Source: Heterobilharzia americana (lineage: Eukaryota; Platyhelminthes; Trematoda; Strigeidida; Schistosomatidae). From it: a stretch of 64,000 bases of DNA. The notes below the pieces were generated by a model. The model made no database searches. It had not been told where the DNA came from and saw only the letters and a program-made list of their open reading frames with translations. Location: positions 62,067,160-62,131,159 of the forward strand of contig OX104130.1 in NCBI GenBank assembly GCA_944470555.2, written 5' to 3'. Made by a program: the position numbers and the translations under genes. Shown in pieces: positions 21,601-34,196 of this stretch; positions within the stretch are counted from its first letter, which is position 1; each line of letters opens with the position of its first letter.

Positions 21601-22764
21601 GTTGTGATAAATCCATGGGTTAATGCTGTATCTTTAAGCTATTTCATCACACAACTTTTGCAGTCGTCATTTCGATTTCCTGATGTAGACTGTTTACTAT
21701 ACTCTGCGTCATTTCTCTCTGTTGTTATTCTACTGAGCTATGCATTTTTATTTTTATTATAGACTTTCTAGATATCGTCGCCTACAGTAGGACGGGCTGA
21801 ACTAAATCCAACTAATGGTTACCAGAAGAGGAATACTAAACCTTTATAAAAGCCTCTTATCCTATGTGAATAGTATTGAGCACTCCGACAGAGGCTATCT
21901 AAGAAGAAGAATCCAGTCAAAATTCAAAGAGAGTAAGATGTGTGGGGCTGACGACGCAGCCAAACTGTATGAGGTATGACAACTTCAATGTTAATTAAGA
22001 ATCTTATCTCAGAAGGGTTGTGAAGTTTTACGCCTTAAAAGGTTTATTTGATGAATCATGTGTGTGTACAAATTCTGTCGTTCATGATGATTTCATTCGA
22101 TTCAGGTAGTTTTTTTATTTGCCTACTGTAATTTATTCAAATAAAAATCTATAGTGTACATAAAACCAGAAGTTCCACCTATTATTTCCTTAAGATATGC
22201 ACTTTTTAAAGTTTAGGTTTTGGCGAAATGAAATGCTTGTATGCTTTTTATTTTTATGAAGGGATAGTGCAACATACTTTGGCTCACAAGCCCTAACATA
22301 AAATCGCTAACCACGTTGTATTTCTTGCCTTAAGAAGCTAAATACTACACAACTAATTCCTAATAACTTCACACTTCAAATCATAATGGTGTAGCCGTAA
22401 ACTACTTAAGTGTAACAAATATTCCAGCTGATGTAAAAAGACAAAACGCCAGTGACAATACCATTAGTACAGAAGACCAGAATGAGTCACGGATCCGTAA
22501 AAAAGACTTCCGGTTTATATAACTAGGAAGTAAAAGTGGTAAAATGAAACATATAGCAGCTAATTCATAGTGTTCAAAGGTTCATGCAACCAGTTGTAGA
22601 ATCTAACTTTTCTAACAAATGCAATAACACTTTGCTCCTGTTAAACAAATGATGCAATGAGGATGTACCGTGACCAAGTCTTTACAAACTTTTAAGTAGA
22701 TGCATAGTTTACATGTAAGTGTACTGGTTATGCACCTGATGAAGCAAGATATTATTTATGACTC
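21601..22764. other. no recognised feature
   Basis: AT-rich, many stops on both strands, no repeat recognised. Confidence 0.3.
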
Positions 22765-22970
22765 ATAAGTGATACACTTTGGATGTATGAAGTCTGACTG
22801 TTGGTTTAGCCATGTGGAGCGATGCAGACTAGTCGTTTCAGGTCCATGGGACGAGATAAACCAGTGGTTAGAGACTCTTCGGTGCTTTAGCCGAACATGG
22901 AGCAGGGAAGTTAGCTTGAGAAAACTTTGGTCTCTATTAATTTCTGTTTGGGGACTGGGATGAAAGTAAC
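22765..22970 (+). pseudogene. RTE 3'-end fragment
   Basis: The segment ATGAAGTCTGACTGTTGGTT, followed by GCCATGTGGAGCGATGCAGA, matches 21,275-21,320 of the RTE copy upstream (ATGAAGTCTCTGACTATTGG and the following GATGCAGAG). Only this short 3' piece is present, in the same orientation. Confidence 0.65.
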
Positions 22971-25900
22971 AAATAGGATTTTGTTCACACGGTGAGACTG
23001 AATTTACTTGTGTCGCATGAATATCTTTTAGCTAAAACTGGTGCTGATCTTATCAGTACATTAAGCTATAATACCGAAAGTGTGTTATACTGACTAGGAT
23101 TTTCTGGTAGCATTTGAGAATGTAATATACACTATGTTCTTTGGTGCTATCGATCTGAAATCCCTGGAAATATGTTTGCTTCAAATTATGGTTGCGAAAT
23201 TGTAGTACTACTTCTGATCATTTTCCTTAGTCAACTCCGTCTCCACAGAAGATTTAATGAGTGCCACTTAAAATTGTAGAGTAACTGATAGCTTTTGCGC
23301 TTAAGTAATTGACATGATCAAGTTGTAAGAGTAAAACATGGTGGCTGTGGTACAGTATAATTCCACATTGAACTGTTTACGTGATATAGCCCGCAGTGGT
23401 TCAGCATTATTTACTGGACAGCGTTTGGAAAGGAATCTATTGCTGATAATTAGTTGAGCTAGGAGTGTGATTAGTAAACCAGGAAATGTAACTAAAGAAG
23501 TGAAACGCACTGAAGAGGGATCACTACTCTCTGGAGTCTATTGAAACGTTTATGAGAATTTAAGAGAGAGACAGAGCAGTAATATTAACTGTGACACGCC
23601 TGCGATGGAATTAAGATCTCCTGTAACGTTGGCTTATGAAGAAGCGATATTGGAACCCCTGTGCAAGATTCTGAACAATGTTGAGACTGCTGTGGCACTT
23701 AAATTCGCAGTCTCAGGCACAAAGAGAGAGACTTTGTAAGCTGAAGGATGCAGTATATTCTATTACGAAAGATAACTTAATCTCTCGAATTCCATGTAGT
23801 CATTGTGTAGTTTACCAGAGTGACTTTGGATAGCAGAACACACACTGTGGCGAAATGTATTGTAATATATCCTAATAAAATAATTTGTAGAAAGACTTAG
23901 CTATCGTTCTTCATATCATGATTCATAACCACAACATGTGGTAGCAGTTCTATAAGTCAAAATAGCTAGATAAGGGATAAGATAGCTTATGGAATCTTTA
24001 TCTGTTGAATCAACACCTGATAGGAAGGATTCATCACATATTGCAGATGCTTAGGAAATTCTACTACCATTGAAATAAGACAAAGAAGAAATTCTGGATT
24101 ATAAAAAGAAAGTTTTGAAATTATTCAACTACTATGTAATGATTATGAGCAATATATTCTGTTCGAAATGCCATCCCGTAAATATTACTGTATCAATCCA
24201 AGATAGAATCAGAAAGTTGGTTGTTGTGAAATTAATTTGTAGTGTATGATGGTGGAAAGTAGGTTTAATTGGAACATTGTGAATTGAAAAAGGGTTAAAA
24301 AAATAAGTACTCAGTAGTTCTAGGTGTGTACACTTGTCGATGATTTCAAACTAAAATGTAATGATCACATGAATTCCAATATTTCATGATTATCGTCTAT
24401 TTACATGGCTTCAAACAATTCATGTTAGTTAGCTATGATATTTATAGTGTGATAATTGTTAGGGATGTACGTTAGTTCTGCTGAATGTTACAGACCTCCA
24501 AGATGGTATTGTTCGAAGGAGAGATTCTTGTGAATATCGTGTGCATGGCCTAAGCTGTATTGATTCCAGTTTTATGTTTTTTTTACAAAATATCCTGAAA
24601 TATAGAGCAGTTAATGGCTTCTGTATGAGTTGCGAATAACTTATATATCGGTAAGCAGTTTGCTAAAATGAAATATCTTTTATGAAATTGAAAGCATTGC
24701 CTTCCCGATACAGCTTGAAAACGAGAAATGAATGCGAGAAAGCAAGACGAATGAATTCACAGATTTCAGTAAAACCTCTATTCTTGTATTTCATTATATA
24801 TTACACGATGTAATACATGTAAACAGGTATGTCAAGTACACGAAATTTATAACATCAACTGATAGGTAGCAACATGAGAATGAGCAGTTTTATCTCAGGT
24901 TAGTTTGAAGTGTAAAAAATCATAGGAGGGTATCTGAATTGATAAAAACGATTCTGCAGAATTCACCCGGGATAACTATGACCTAACCATCCAATACAAC
25001 TTCAGTAATCCGAAAGCAAGTGGTCAGATTGCGCTTAAAATCCTACTGTCAATATGCGATATGTATCTGGAACATAGAACTATATTAAGAACCATTAATG
25101 GTGATCAATAACAGCTCTAACCAGAAATCATAAGGTATCCGAGTGTTCTTCGCACTATCAAAAGCGCTGTCCATCAATGAACTGAGACAAGTTGTATCAT
25201 GGTCGAAAGACCGTTAGGCATGTGAATGTTGAAGACGGTTAGAAGGAAGTAAATTGAACAAAGATTCAAGAAAGAATGTGATACGTGTGGAGTGAAATAA
25301 AGATGTTCTGACACATGCAAAAAATGATGAGAAAGGCTAATTCATTCAAATGTTAAGCGAAGTAAATCAGTATGGCGAAACATTTAATCCAAGCAGGCGC
25401 ACTCGGTAACAAAAAATATTGTGTATGCAATTGTCCTTACTCTTTATTAATAATAAGTAGTATGAAGTTGAAAGTTGCAAAGGTAGATTTAAAATGGAAG
25501 GAGGATTAGATGAAGCATTAACACTAAATATGTTGAGGATAAGTGGTAATATCTAGGTAGGTGCGAAAATATCACATTGCTATTGTTATCATGGTAAATT
25601 CCAGCTAGCTACCAGTCCCTTCTATACAGATAGATTTATTCTGAAAACAGGTGTAGGGGTTTCTGCAATTGGATGTGTCGTACGCTATCCACTTTTGAGG
25701 AGTTCGGCGGACACTGCATCAAATTTGACACCTATTGATGTACACGAAGTTTCTGGTTGTTTTCTTGTAGTCTATCATCAAGGCTAGATACAGGGCTAAA
25801 CTCATGACAGACCAACCAAATTGGTTGACTATCAACCACTCTCAGGATAATGATATCATGAAGATTTACAACGTGATGATACGCTTTACCAAAAATGTTT

Positions 25901-26661
25901 TCTACTTAGTGATGGCCACATGTATTGGGTGGGTAATCCATTTTCCGTGGTTCACTCAATATTTTGTCAAAAAATATCGGGCATAAGAGCATAATTTTCA
26001 GCCGAAGTCAATTGAGTAAAATGGAGGCCTAGTGCATTTTCATCACTCTATCCTGGGAAAGCTTGAAGTCAACTGCTTCTACTGAAAATTTCCATCATCG
26101 TGACTTTAATTCAAACTGCAGTAATAGTTTGATCACTTGCAATTGCTTAACGTGAGAGGTGAATTTCTGTAGTTGTGTACAAGATTGCAAATGAAATTTG
26201 TAAGCTATGTTGGAATAAGTGGTACAACTATAACAGATGAATTATCAGTACACCTTTCTTGAAAATTGTTTTCTCATGCACTGATCATTCGTCACTGTAA
26301 CCAGTGTACGTGCTGACTAGTTATTTACATGTTGAACAGCCTTAGTATTCACTGTTACCAAAGCTGTAAAGTTCTGCACCCATTTGACGAGTTTCTTAAA
26401 ATGGTATGTGGACAAATATAAGACATGTTAGGACGGTGTAGTAGTTGGAGTTGCCGCACCACATCAGGATGACAAACGAGAATCCAAAGAAACATGGAGA
26501 TCCACCTTCTCAAAAGAAATAAAAGTACAGGGGAAATAAAGATACACAGTTCGCTATTAGCTTTTGCTGGTATGTTCATTAGTGTCACTGGAGTGAACAG
26601 TGAAAGAGTAATGTGTATATGGGATAAGAAGATTATTGTGATTACCGCTTTTGTCAAAACC
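22971..26661. other. long AT-rich stretch with no recognised gene
   Basis: The longest open frames are 102 codons (26,663-26,355, minus) and 73 codons (26,494-26,715, plus), with no known motif. An ATG-led segment at 23,990 after GTGGTAGCAG was considered as a decayed LTR-element start, but no LTR pair or RT motif supports it. Confidence 0.3.
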
Positions 26662-28049
26662 AAGTACCTCAGTCACAAAGAACTCTGGATTTCAGAAACC
26701 AACTCCTATCTGTGAGGCTGTACATTGTTTAGTCGCCACTTGTTCTCAGGACAAAGAATATAGCATCAAATGAATTCCATATTATGTAGGCTTAATAATA
26801 CAGGATTGGATTCTACCACAGTGAGGAAGTTTCGCACTCACATAAATGAAACCTAGGAATAATAGATACCTAGATATCTATCCTACATTACCGATGTCTC
26901 GGATTCATCGATTCATTTCCAGCTCACAACTAAAACCATCACTTCATGACAAATGCATATTTGTTGACAAGTCATCAATCCAGATTCCACTAATTTTTGA
27001 AAGGTAATCTCATTTCAAAAAATGTATGTTATTGTTTTGTCATTCCGCTTACTAAATTCCAGTGACGTTCAATCAAACTATCTCCTGAATGTCAAAGTTT
27101 AGTGATTTAGTAGGTTTAATTCACAGTAGAACCATCTCAACTTCAAATCTAACCAATGCATTTTGTACCAATACTACTTTTCTCGTCTTATTCACTCAAT
27201 GTGATTTGATTGGATGATGTCTTTGAGCTGAAGATGTGAAAGTTTCAACTGATTTTGATACAATCCAACATTAGCCATATGTTGAGATAAAGCCACCTTA
27301 TTGCATTCTGATATCAGGGAACTGTATGAACAAATGCTGTTTTGGGTACACTACTGATAGACATCAGCAGTTAAGTGCTGCTCAGATCAGTATGTAGGTG
27401 TGGGCTACCACGTCAGGGTGATAAGAATGCTGGAAGGAATTTTCATTCTTTCAATACTCAGTTGGATAACGATGTATTCTGACACATTCAACTGGAGCAG
27501 CCAAAATGTCCAGACCAAATGAATGTTGCTAACTGACTAAGTGACTTGAATTCATTGGAACGCTGATTGAAAATCATGAAAATTATCCAAATAGACCACT
27601 GGATACTAAGCAATACAGATGTTAATTCCTCAATGCTGACTGACCGACGAACTGAGACTCTACAGCTCTGCAGCAAGGCTTCTCTCTATCGTTGAAAGAA
27701 CGTCAGACAGATTTCAGCACTACAGGAATCACTGAAGTCTTCACTACTGCAAATGAATCTCACTGACATCATTATTTGCTAAATGGATAGAACTGAGTCT
27801 TGGTGATTATGGATATCTCATTTCATTGAAGCATGCCTTCATTATGCCCTCTTACTTTTCACAAAGAATCATTTCAATTTATTCTACACTGATCCACTTG
27901 GCAATACTCAAAGCATTTCAGTGTATAAACGATATCACGAAGTATAGTTTGTTTGAATGTAGCCGAGTGGAGAATATTTCATTGTAGTATAAAGTTATGT
28001 TAATGCCCTTTTGTGATTTTTATTATTTCCACTTCTTGTGTCATGCATG
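26662..28049. repeat. left arm, outer segment, of a large inverted repeat
   Basis: The reverse complement lies at 52,765-54,151 with one net base of length difference. Identity is high but visibly lower than in the inner arm: four mismatches in the last ~100 bp before the gypsy 2 target site. It ends with CATGCATG, the gypsy 2 target. The last 1,031 bp (27,019-28,049) recur without a visible mismatch at 33,166-34,196. No gene recognised; the longest frame is 62 codons. Confidence 0.95.
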
Positions 28050-28484
28050 TGTAGGGATGCGTGTTAAAATTCCGTAACGTTTGATCAACCCTACTTAACT
28101 TGATGTGCTCTAGTACCTGCTTAACCAGTACTTTACCTAACGTGTAAGTACTGATAACAAAACACAAATCAAAAGAACTGATACGCAATGTATTTAAAGG
28201 AGCTATGTATTTAATTAAAGTAAATGTAATAATAATGAATGGGGGAAAAGTTTAATCAACTTATCTGGCTTGTAAGGCTGAACTAGGGACTCGGAGTACG
28301 TGCGTGGTAATCAGCACAATGGAGCGCAAAATGGCGTCCAAGCCTGCTCGGATGCATGCTCGTTAAAACAAAACTTAAAACACCCTAAGCATCCGGAGGC
28401 AAGCTAGAGATTTATTTAGTTAATTTAATTTAAACTATTTATTTTAGCCCTAGTTATATTTTGGTGCCAGGAAGGTGCACTACA
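28050..28484 (-). repeat. 3' LTR of gypsy element 2
   Basis: 435 bp beginning TGTAGGGATGCG and ending GTGCACTACA on the plus strand, so TG...CA in both directions. It differs from 34,197-34,631 at 8 positions with no gaps. It is preceded by the target-site copy CATG (28,046-28,049). It is the 3' LTR because pol and gag read on the minus strand and a polypurine tract abuts its inner edge. Confidence 0.95.
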
Positions 28485-28503
28485 GGTTATCCCCCTCCTA
28501 GAA
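28485..28503 (-). promoter_or_regulatory. polypurine tract of gypsy element 2
   Basis: On the minus strand CTAGGAGGGGGATAACC lies immediately before the 3' LTR (TGTAGTGCACC). This purine run is the expected primer for plus-strand DNA synthesis. Confidence 0.75.
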
Positions 28504-29111
28504 GGTTGTTGGGATACCGGCAACCTTCGATCCTAGGAGGCGACTGCGAGGCGGACACGCAACACCTTTCCATATTGGTGATGGAGTAGGTGACGTGTGG
28601 GTCTCCGAAGCTAGTGCAACTATGCACACCTACGAGGTAAGAGAACTTTGCGTCTAGACGCAACCCTTCTCGCAGTGGTGGAAGGTGACCCAAAGCCTCC
28701 GTCTACTTTTCCCTATTGCTTCTTAATCTACCGGGGAGTGTACAGGGGGAAATTGGTACAAAGAGAACCGAAGAACGATCCAAGTAGCATCGTCAGCGGC
28801 CAATTGTATCCAATTTTCAACGCATTTTCTAGGTTCTGCAAGAAGAAAGAAATAGGACATTAGAGTGCTAAGAAAAGAAAAACCAAACAATTCGAAGTGG
28901 GAGGAGTACAGAAAAAAAAATAATAATAACCAACCAAAAAAAGTTTTGAAATTTAAATTGTATTTTTGGTTTTTCTTTTTTTTTAAAAAAAATGTTTGCA
29001 AAGTAGTGAACAAGACTTTTGAAAACTTTAGATATGAAAACGCATTGATAGTGTATGCCACGACAAAGTAGTTGAAACTCCGAATTCACCAAGTGTGAAG
29101 TTGCGCTGGGG
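28504..29111 (-). other. 3' non-coding region of gypsy element 2
   Basis: Between the end of pol and the polypurine tract. It holds A- and T-rich homopolymer runs around 28,910-28,995 and no domain. The 71-112-codon frames seen here are low-complexity or unrecognised. Confidence 0.6.
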
Positions 29112-29510
29112 CTAATTAACGAAATCGGCGTATCGCTTGGGCCAATGTACACGCCTCCCAGCACGTGTAGAGGGTACTGGATCAGTGCTACTAGACGTGG
29201 CTCTTTTAGAAGGTTCAGGGTACGCGCGACTAGACGAGTCTGTTTGGGAGTCTGGCGGCAAGGGTTTTTCTAGTTGTGTCGGTGTAGAGGAAGGTGGGTC
29301 GTCCTCTATATAAGCTGCCTTCAAACGATCGACACTTATAGAATCCTGCCGTCCAGATCTGTCAATGACGAAAAACTTTTCTTTCTTACTGAGAACCTTG
29401 AAAGGTCCGTCGTATGGTGGCTGTAAGGGTTTACGTACACCGTCACAACGCACAAAGACGTGAGTGCAATCTTGGAGTCTTTTATCCAACTGCACCCGTC
29501 TACACTGTAT
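29112..29510 (-). pseudogene. pol: C-terminal part of pol (integrase tail) of gypsy element 2, out of frame
   Basis: Frame 29,495-29,112 reads [20 protein letters not shown], then [20 protein letters not shown] and a Pro/Ser-rich tail ending in RVHWPKRYADFVN. It matches the C-terminal integrase block of element 1 ([24 protein letters not shown]). The main pol frame enters a different frame around 29,500-29,540, so one small indel separates this tail from the rest. This is the only visible break in pol. Confidence 0.9.
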
Positions 29511-32275
29511 CCGTGTGGATGGGGTTGGAGGCGACGCATGTGTAACTTAAGAGTTTGAGCATAGCCATGGATATCGGTAGGAGTTGGGTCACTACAATCT
29601 GAAGCGACCATCTCACCCGGCAAACGTAAGTTACTACCGTAAACTAACTCAGCAGGTGTACACTGTATATCCGTCTTGAGTGTAGAACGGATGCTGAGAA
29701 GAACCAACGGCAGAGACTCAGTCCATTTCATATTGTCGACTGCCATTAGTGCGCTCTTAAGGTGTCGGTGGAATCGCTCCACCAAACCATTGGAAGCTGG
29801 ATGATATGCGGTAGTGCGGATGCGTTTGCATCCCAACAGATTCATCAGCTTCTGGAAGGTAGCGGATTCGAACTGTTGGCCTCTGTCGGTTGTCACGGTG
29901 GAAGGGCATCCAAACTGTGAAACCCATCCTTCGACGAAGACCCGACTTACTGTTTCGGCAGTAATGTTAGACAATGGGATGGCTAACGGCCAGCGAGTAA
30001 ACCTATCGACACATGTCAGTAGGTAACTATATCCATCGGAGGGTGGAAGTGGGCCGACAATGTCTAAGTGGACATGAGCGAATCGTGAGTCCGGTTTGGC
30101 GAAAGTTCCAAGTGGTGGGATGTTGTGACGATTCACCTTGGAACGTTGGCACTGAATACATGACCGTGTCCAGTTTCGAACATCACGGTTAATACCAGGC
30201 CAAACAAACCTAGCAGATATGAGTTTGTCAGTGGCACGGATGCCAGGATGTGAAAGATTGTGCAAAGCATCAAAAACATGCTTACGCAAGGGTAAAGGAA
30301 CAACCGGTCTGGGTGTGCCTGTGGAGGTGTCGCACAATATTGACACTTCACTGTTCAGGAGCGGTAGACGCTGTATCTTCAGAGAGGATGAGTGTTGAAG
30401 TTTTTCAATCTCCTCGTCTGAATCCTGAAGTTCGGCAATCTTCCGTAAGTCGACTGCTCGAGGCAAAGTAGTGGTGCAAACGCGAGACAGTGCGTCCGCG
30501 ACAGGGTTATTCACACCAGAAATATGACGGATGTCCGACGTGAATTGCGAAATATAATCTAGGTGACGTAATTCACGCGGTGAATATCTGTCAGTAGTGG
30601 TGTGTAAGGCATACGTCAGAGGTTTATGGTCGGTAAAGATGATGAAGTCACGACCTTCCACAAAATGACGAAAATGTTTCACTGAGGCATATATGGCGAG
30701 CAGTTCCCTGCCAAAAGTGCTGTACCGCATTTCGCAGGTGGATAACTTCCGGGAGAAGAATGCAACTGGGATCCAAGTGTGATCCGAAAGTTGTTGCAAC
30801 ACAGCTCCAATGGCCGTGTTAGAGGCGTCAACCGCAATGCTAAGAGGTAGGTTTACGTCTTGATGCACCAGCATCGTGGCGTCTGCTATTGCGGTTTTGA
30901 TCTTGCGAAATGCTTCTAGTGCCTCCGGAGTCAAGCTGAAAGTTTTACACTTACTTTTCAGCAGGTCGGTCAGTGCAGTCAAAATGTGCGCACATTGGGG
31001 AACGAAGCGACGATAATAGCTCACCATACCCAGAAACACACGCAGAGCTTTAAGTGACGCTGGGACTGGGAAGTCTTGGATCGCCTGTACCTTTTCAGGT
31101 AGTGGGCGAATGCCTTGCTCGTCGATAACGTGTCCCAAAAATTTTAGTGAACGAACGCCAATCTGGCATTTGGCCAGGTTGACTGTCATCGAATGCTCTG
31201 ACAGTCTGGCGAAAACCTGTTTCAAGTGGTTAAAATGAGTGTCTTCGTCAGGACTAGCGATTAGTATATCGTCTAGGTAGGCATAGGCGAAATCGAGTCC
31301 ACGTAAAACATCGTGAATAAAACGTTGGAAGGTTTGTGCTGCATTGCGAAGACCAAAAGGCATACGGAGGAACTCAAAAAGACCAAACGGTGTAATGACG
31401 GCTGTCTTGGAAACATCATGATCGCGAAAAAGGATCTGATGATATGCACGCGTCAAGTCAAGCTTACTGAAGATAACCGAGCCTTTTAAAGATGCAGTCA
31501 AGTCGTGAATGTGAGGGACTGGGTAACGATCTGGAATCGTTTTAGCGTTGAGCCTTCGGTAGTCACCACAAGGCCTCCAGTCCATGCCATTGTTCTTGGG
31601 TACCACATGCAAGGGTGAAGACCATGGACTGTTGGATGGTCTGATTATTCCCATTTCAAGCATGTGTTCGAACTCGGCTTTTACAGCACGCAGTTTCTCC
31701 GGGGATAATCGCCGTGGTTTCGCAAACACTGGCGGGCCAGTCGTCGTTATGTGATGAGAAACGTTCGAAGTCACACAAGGGACACAACGACTTGGCTTAA
31801 AGACATCCGGAAAGGACTGAATGATAGACGCGTAGGGACTAGAAGCGTCCGTCGTGCAGTACACGGGACTGAGGGGCGGCGTCTTTGTGACTATACCGGA
31901 AACAGAGAGTGTTGTGGTAGAATCTATCAACTTATGCTTGCCAGCATCTACCAGCAGCTGATAGTGCTGCAAGAGATCCATACCAATAATGCCGGTGGTC
32001 ACATCCGCCACTATGAAAACCCAACGAAAGGGACGACGCAATCCAAGGTTGAGATCGAGGAATCTCCGACCATAGGTTGTGATGGGCGAACCGTTGGCGG
32101 CACGAAGTTGCAGAGACATTGGCCGCAGACGCTCTTCCTTCGTAGGTGGGATGACGCTAGCTTCTGCCCCAGTGTCAACTAGGAAGCGTATCCCAGAATG
32201 TCGATCAGTGACGAAGAAGAGGCGACATGGAAGTGGCTCGCCAGCGACGTTAGTCGCCGTCACGTGCTGGCTCAC
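29500..32275 (-). CDS. pol: pol polyprotein of gypsy element 2 (protease, RT, RNase H, integrase)
   Basis: An open minus-strand frame of 979 codons begins at a GTG at 32,275; the real start is probably by frameshift from gag. In order: protease [14 protein letters not shown] (Asp at residue 34) and [12 protein letters not shown] with [28 protein letters not shown] and the active site YLDD at residues 333-336 (31,279-31,268); RNase H with [17 protein letters not shown] and [13 protein letters not shown]; integrase with [35 protein letters not shown] and LVERFHRHL, so D,D-E is complete. The frame goes out of register near 29,500-29,540, and the last ~20-60 residues of this frame are not pol. 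It would replicate and integrate the element. Apart from that break it looks intact, in contrast to element 1. Confidence 0.95.
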
Positions 32276-32540
32276 ACGTTTCCCGCCTGGTTAGCCTCGA
32301 AGGTGCAAGGTCGAGTGCACCTTTTGGCATTGGTAACGTTTAAAAAATGGTACCAGCACAACCTGGGTTGGGATTGTCGCGATTTGGAACGTCTGCTACC
32401 GGTACGGGAGGCAGACCTGTTGCGCGAGCGAGACGTGCGACCGTTGGAAGAACTACCAGACCGCATTTCGTTCCTGATGCTGCACAACTCCTCATACAAT
32501 TTCGAGATGTGAGCTATAACATCGAAACTTGTTGGCTCAC
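32272..32540 (-). pseudogene. gag: gag C-terminal part with CHCC knuckle of gypsy element 2
   Basis: Readable in a frame different from the capsid part: DVIAHISKLYEELCSIRNEM, an Arg/Ser-rich stretch (RTSRSRNRSASRTGSRRSKS), then CWYHFLNVTNAKRC and TRPC. The C-x2-H-x9-C-x3-C knuckle is typical of the CsRn1 lineage and replaces the CCHC knuckle of other gypsy elements. The frame ends with TGA about 15 bases into the pol frame, so gag and pol overlap only briefly. A single-base indel near 32,530-32,545 cuts it from the capsid part. Confidence 0.85.
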
Positions 32541-33113
32541 AGCCGAGGGAGGATGTGGGTTTTTGGACGAATCCGTGGCAGTAGACAGTGCAGCTGAGAT
32601 ACTAGTGTTGGGTTTCGTAGCATCCACAGCTCTGTCAGCCGCTTCCGCCAGCTCTATTAAGGGACACTTATGGAAGGGTGCGAGGATCCCTTGAACCGAC
32701 TGTGGTAACCTCTGTAACCACAGTTGCTTGAGAAATGCTTCATCAATGTTGAAGTCAGCAATCAGCTGCTTCATCTGACGAAGCAGTTGCGTCGGCTTGC
32801 GATCACCCAGATGCACATCCCTGAAAAGTTCTTGCACTTTCTGCTGGTCAGTAAGTGCAACACGTTTGATGAGGGCGGTTTTGAGGCGATCGTAAAGATT
32901 CGGTGCTGGGTCATCTAGCACATCTGAGACGTCTTCGATCACATTTTCCGGTAAGCTGACGATGACTAAGTTGGACTTAGTTTCTTGTGATTGAATGTGT
33001 CTCAAGGCAAACTGAGCTTCCACATGGGAGAACCATGCAGATGGTCTGTGGGCCCAGAAGGTGGGAAGCTGGAGGGTTACGGCCATCTGCGCAGTCGAGT
33101 CGTTATCCGCCAT
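32514..33113 (-). pseudogene. gag: gag capsid part of gypsy element 2, frameshifted at its end
   Basis: From ATG 33,113 (MADNDSTAQMAV) a 199-codon frame contains AWFSHVEAQFALRHI, VIVSLPENVIEDVSDVLDDP, LTDQQKVQELFRDVHLGDRK and FLKQLWLQRLPQSVQGILAP, a retroviral-type capsid fold region shared with element 1. It ends prematurely at 32,514 after SAVSQQVSML, whereas the neighbouring frame continues the protein (CEPTSFDVIAHISKLYEEL). One indel is therefore enough to explain the break. The leader before the ATG is only 52 bp here, against about 130 bp in element 1. Confidence 0.9.
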
Positions 33114-33165
33114 TGATCAGGGAATTAACGAGGCACGATGGTGATAATGAAAAAAATTACAATGC

Positions 33166-34196
33166 AAAATGTATGTTATTGTTTTGTCATTCCGCTTACT
33201 AAATTCCAGTGACGTTCAATCAAACTATCTCCTGAATGTCAAAGTTTAGTGATTTAGTAGGTTTAATTCACAGTAGAACCATCTCAACTTCAAATCTAAC
33301 CAATGCATTTTGTACCAATACTACTTTTCTCGTCTTATTCACTCAATGTGATTTGATTGGATGATGTCTTTGAGCTGAAGATGTGAAAGTTTCAACTGAT
33401 TTTGATACAATCCAACATTAGCCATATGTTGAGATAAAGCCACCTTATTGCATTCTGATATCAGGGAACTGTATGAACAAATGCTGTTTTGGGTACACTA
33501 CTGATAGACATCAGCAGTTAAGTGCTGCTCAGATCAGTATGTAGGTGTGGGCTACCACGTCAGGGTGATAAGAATGCTGGAAGGAATTTTCATTCTTTCA
33601 ATACTCAGTTGGATAACGATGTATTCTGACACATTCAACTGGAGCAGCCAAAATGTCCAGACCAAATGAATGTTGCTAACTGACTAAGTGACTTGAATTC
33701 ATTGGAACGCTGATTGAAAATCATGAAAATTATCCAAATAGACCACTGGATACTAAGCAATACAGATGTTAATTCCTCAATGCTGACTGACCGACGAACT
33801 GAGACTCTACAGCTCTGCAGCAAGGCTTCTCTCTATCGTTGAAAGAACGTCAGACAGATTTCAGCACTACAGGAATCACTGAAGTCTTCACTACTGCAAA
33901 TGAATCTCACTGACATCATTATTTGCTAAATGGATAGAACTGAGTCTTGGTGATTATGGATATCTCATTTCATTGAAGCATGCCTTCATTATGCCCTCTT
34001 ACTTTTCACAAAGAATCATTTCAATTTATTCTACACTGATCCACTTGGCAATACTCAAAGCATTTCAGTGTATAAACGATATCACGAAGTATAGTTTGTT
34101 TGAATGTAGCCGAGTGGAGAATATTTCATTGTAGTATAAAGTTATGTTAATGCCCTTTTGTGATTTTTATTATTTCCACTTCTTGTGTCATGCATG
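33166..34196. repeat. duplicated flank (direct copy of 27,019-28,049) inside gypsy 2 locus
   Basis: The 1,031 bp match 27,019-28,049 at every position I compared, including the 62-codon minus-strand frame, and run directly into an LTR just as the original does. The outer junction, at 33,165/33,166, shares the four bases AAAA between element leader and flank. The copy replaces the element's leader and primer-binding site. Confidence 0.95.

Larger units (their letters stand above)
28485..33165 (-). mobile_element. Ty3/gypsy LTR retrotransposon 2 (CsRn1/Boudicca-like), internal region lacking its 5' end
   Basis: On the minus strand: a 52-base remnant of the leader (33,165-33,114), gag, CHCC knuckle, a 979-codon open pol frame and a 3' region to the LTR at 28,050-28,484. 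The protein order and sequence are close to element 1. No primer-binding site lies next to the other LTR copy (34,197-34,631), because 1,031 bp of duplicated flank (33,166-34,196) intervenes. The element is therefore a rearranged copy. LTR difference (8 of 435) is similar to that of element 1, but its coding region is far better kept. Confidence 0.93.

Noticed and set aside
23920..25790. Possible decayed LTR element: TGGTAGCAG near 23,940, an ATG-led stretch at 23,990, and an RNase H-like scrap near 25,630.
   Set aside because: No LTR pair, no RT or integrase motif, and the RNase H resemblance is too weak to distinguish from chance.
27019..28484. Treating the whole 1,466-bp direct repeat as a long LTR of gypsy 2.
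   Set aside because: The right palindrome arm has the 1,031-bp part without the 435-bp part, and the 435-bp part alone has TG...CA ends, an adjacent polypurine tract and CATG/CATA flanks. Only it is the LTR.
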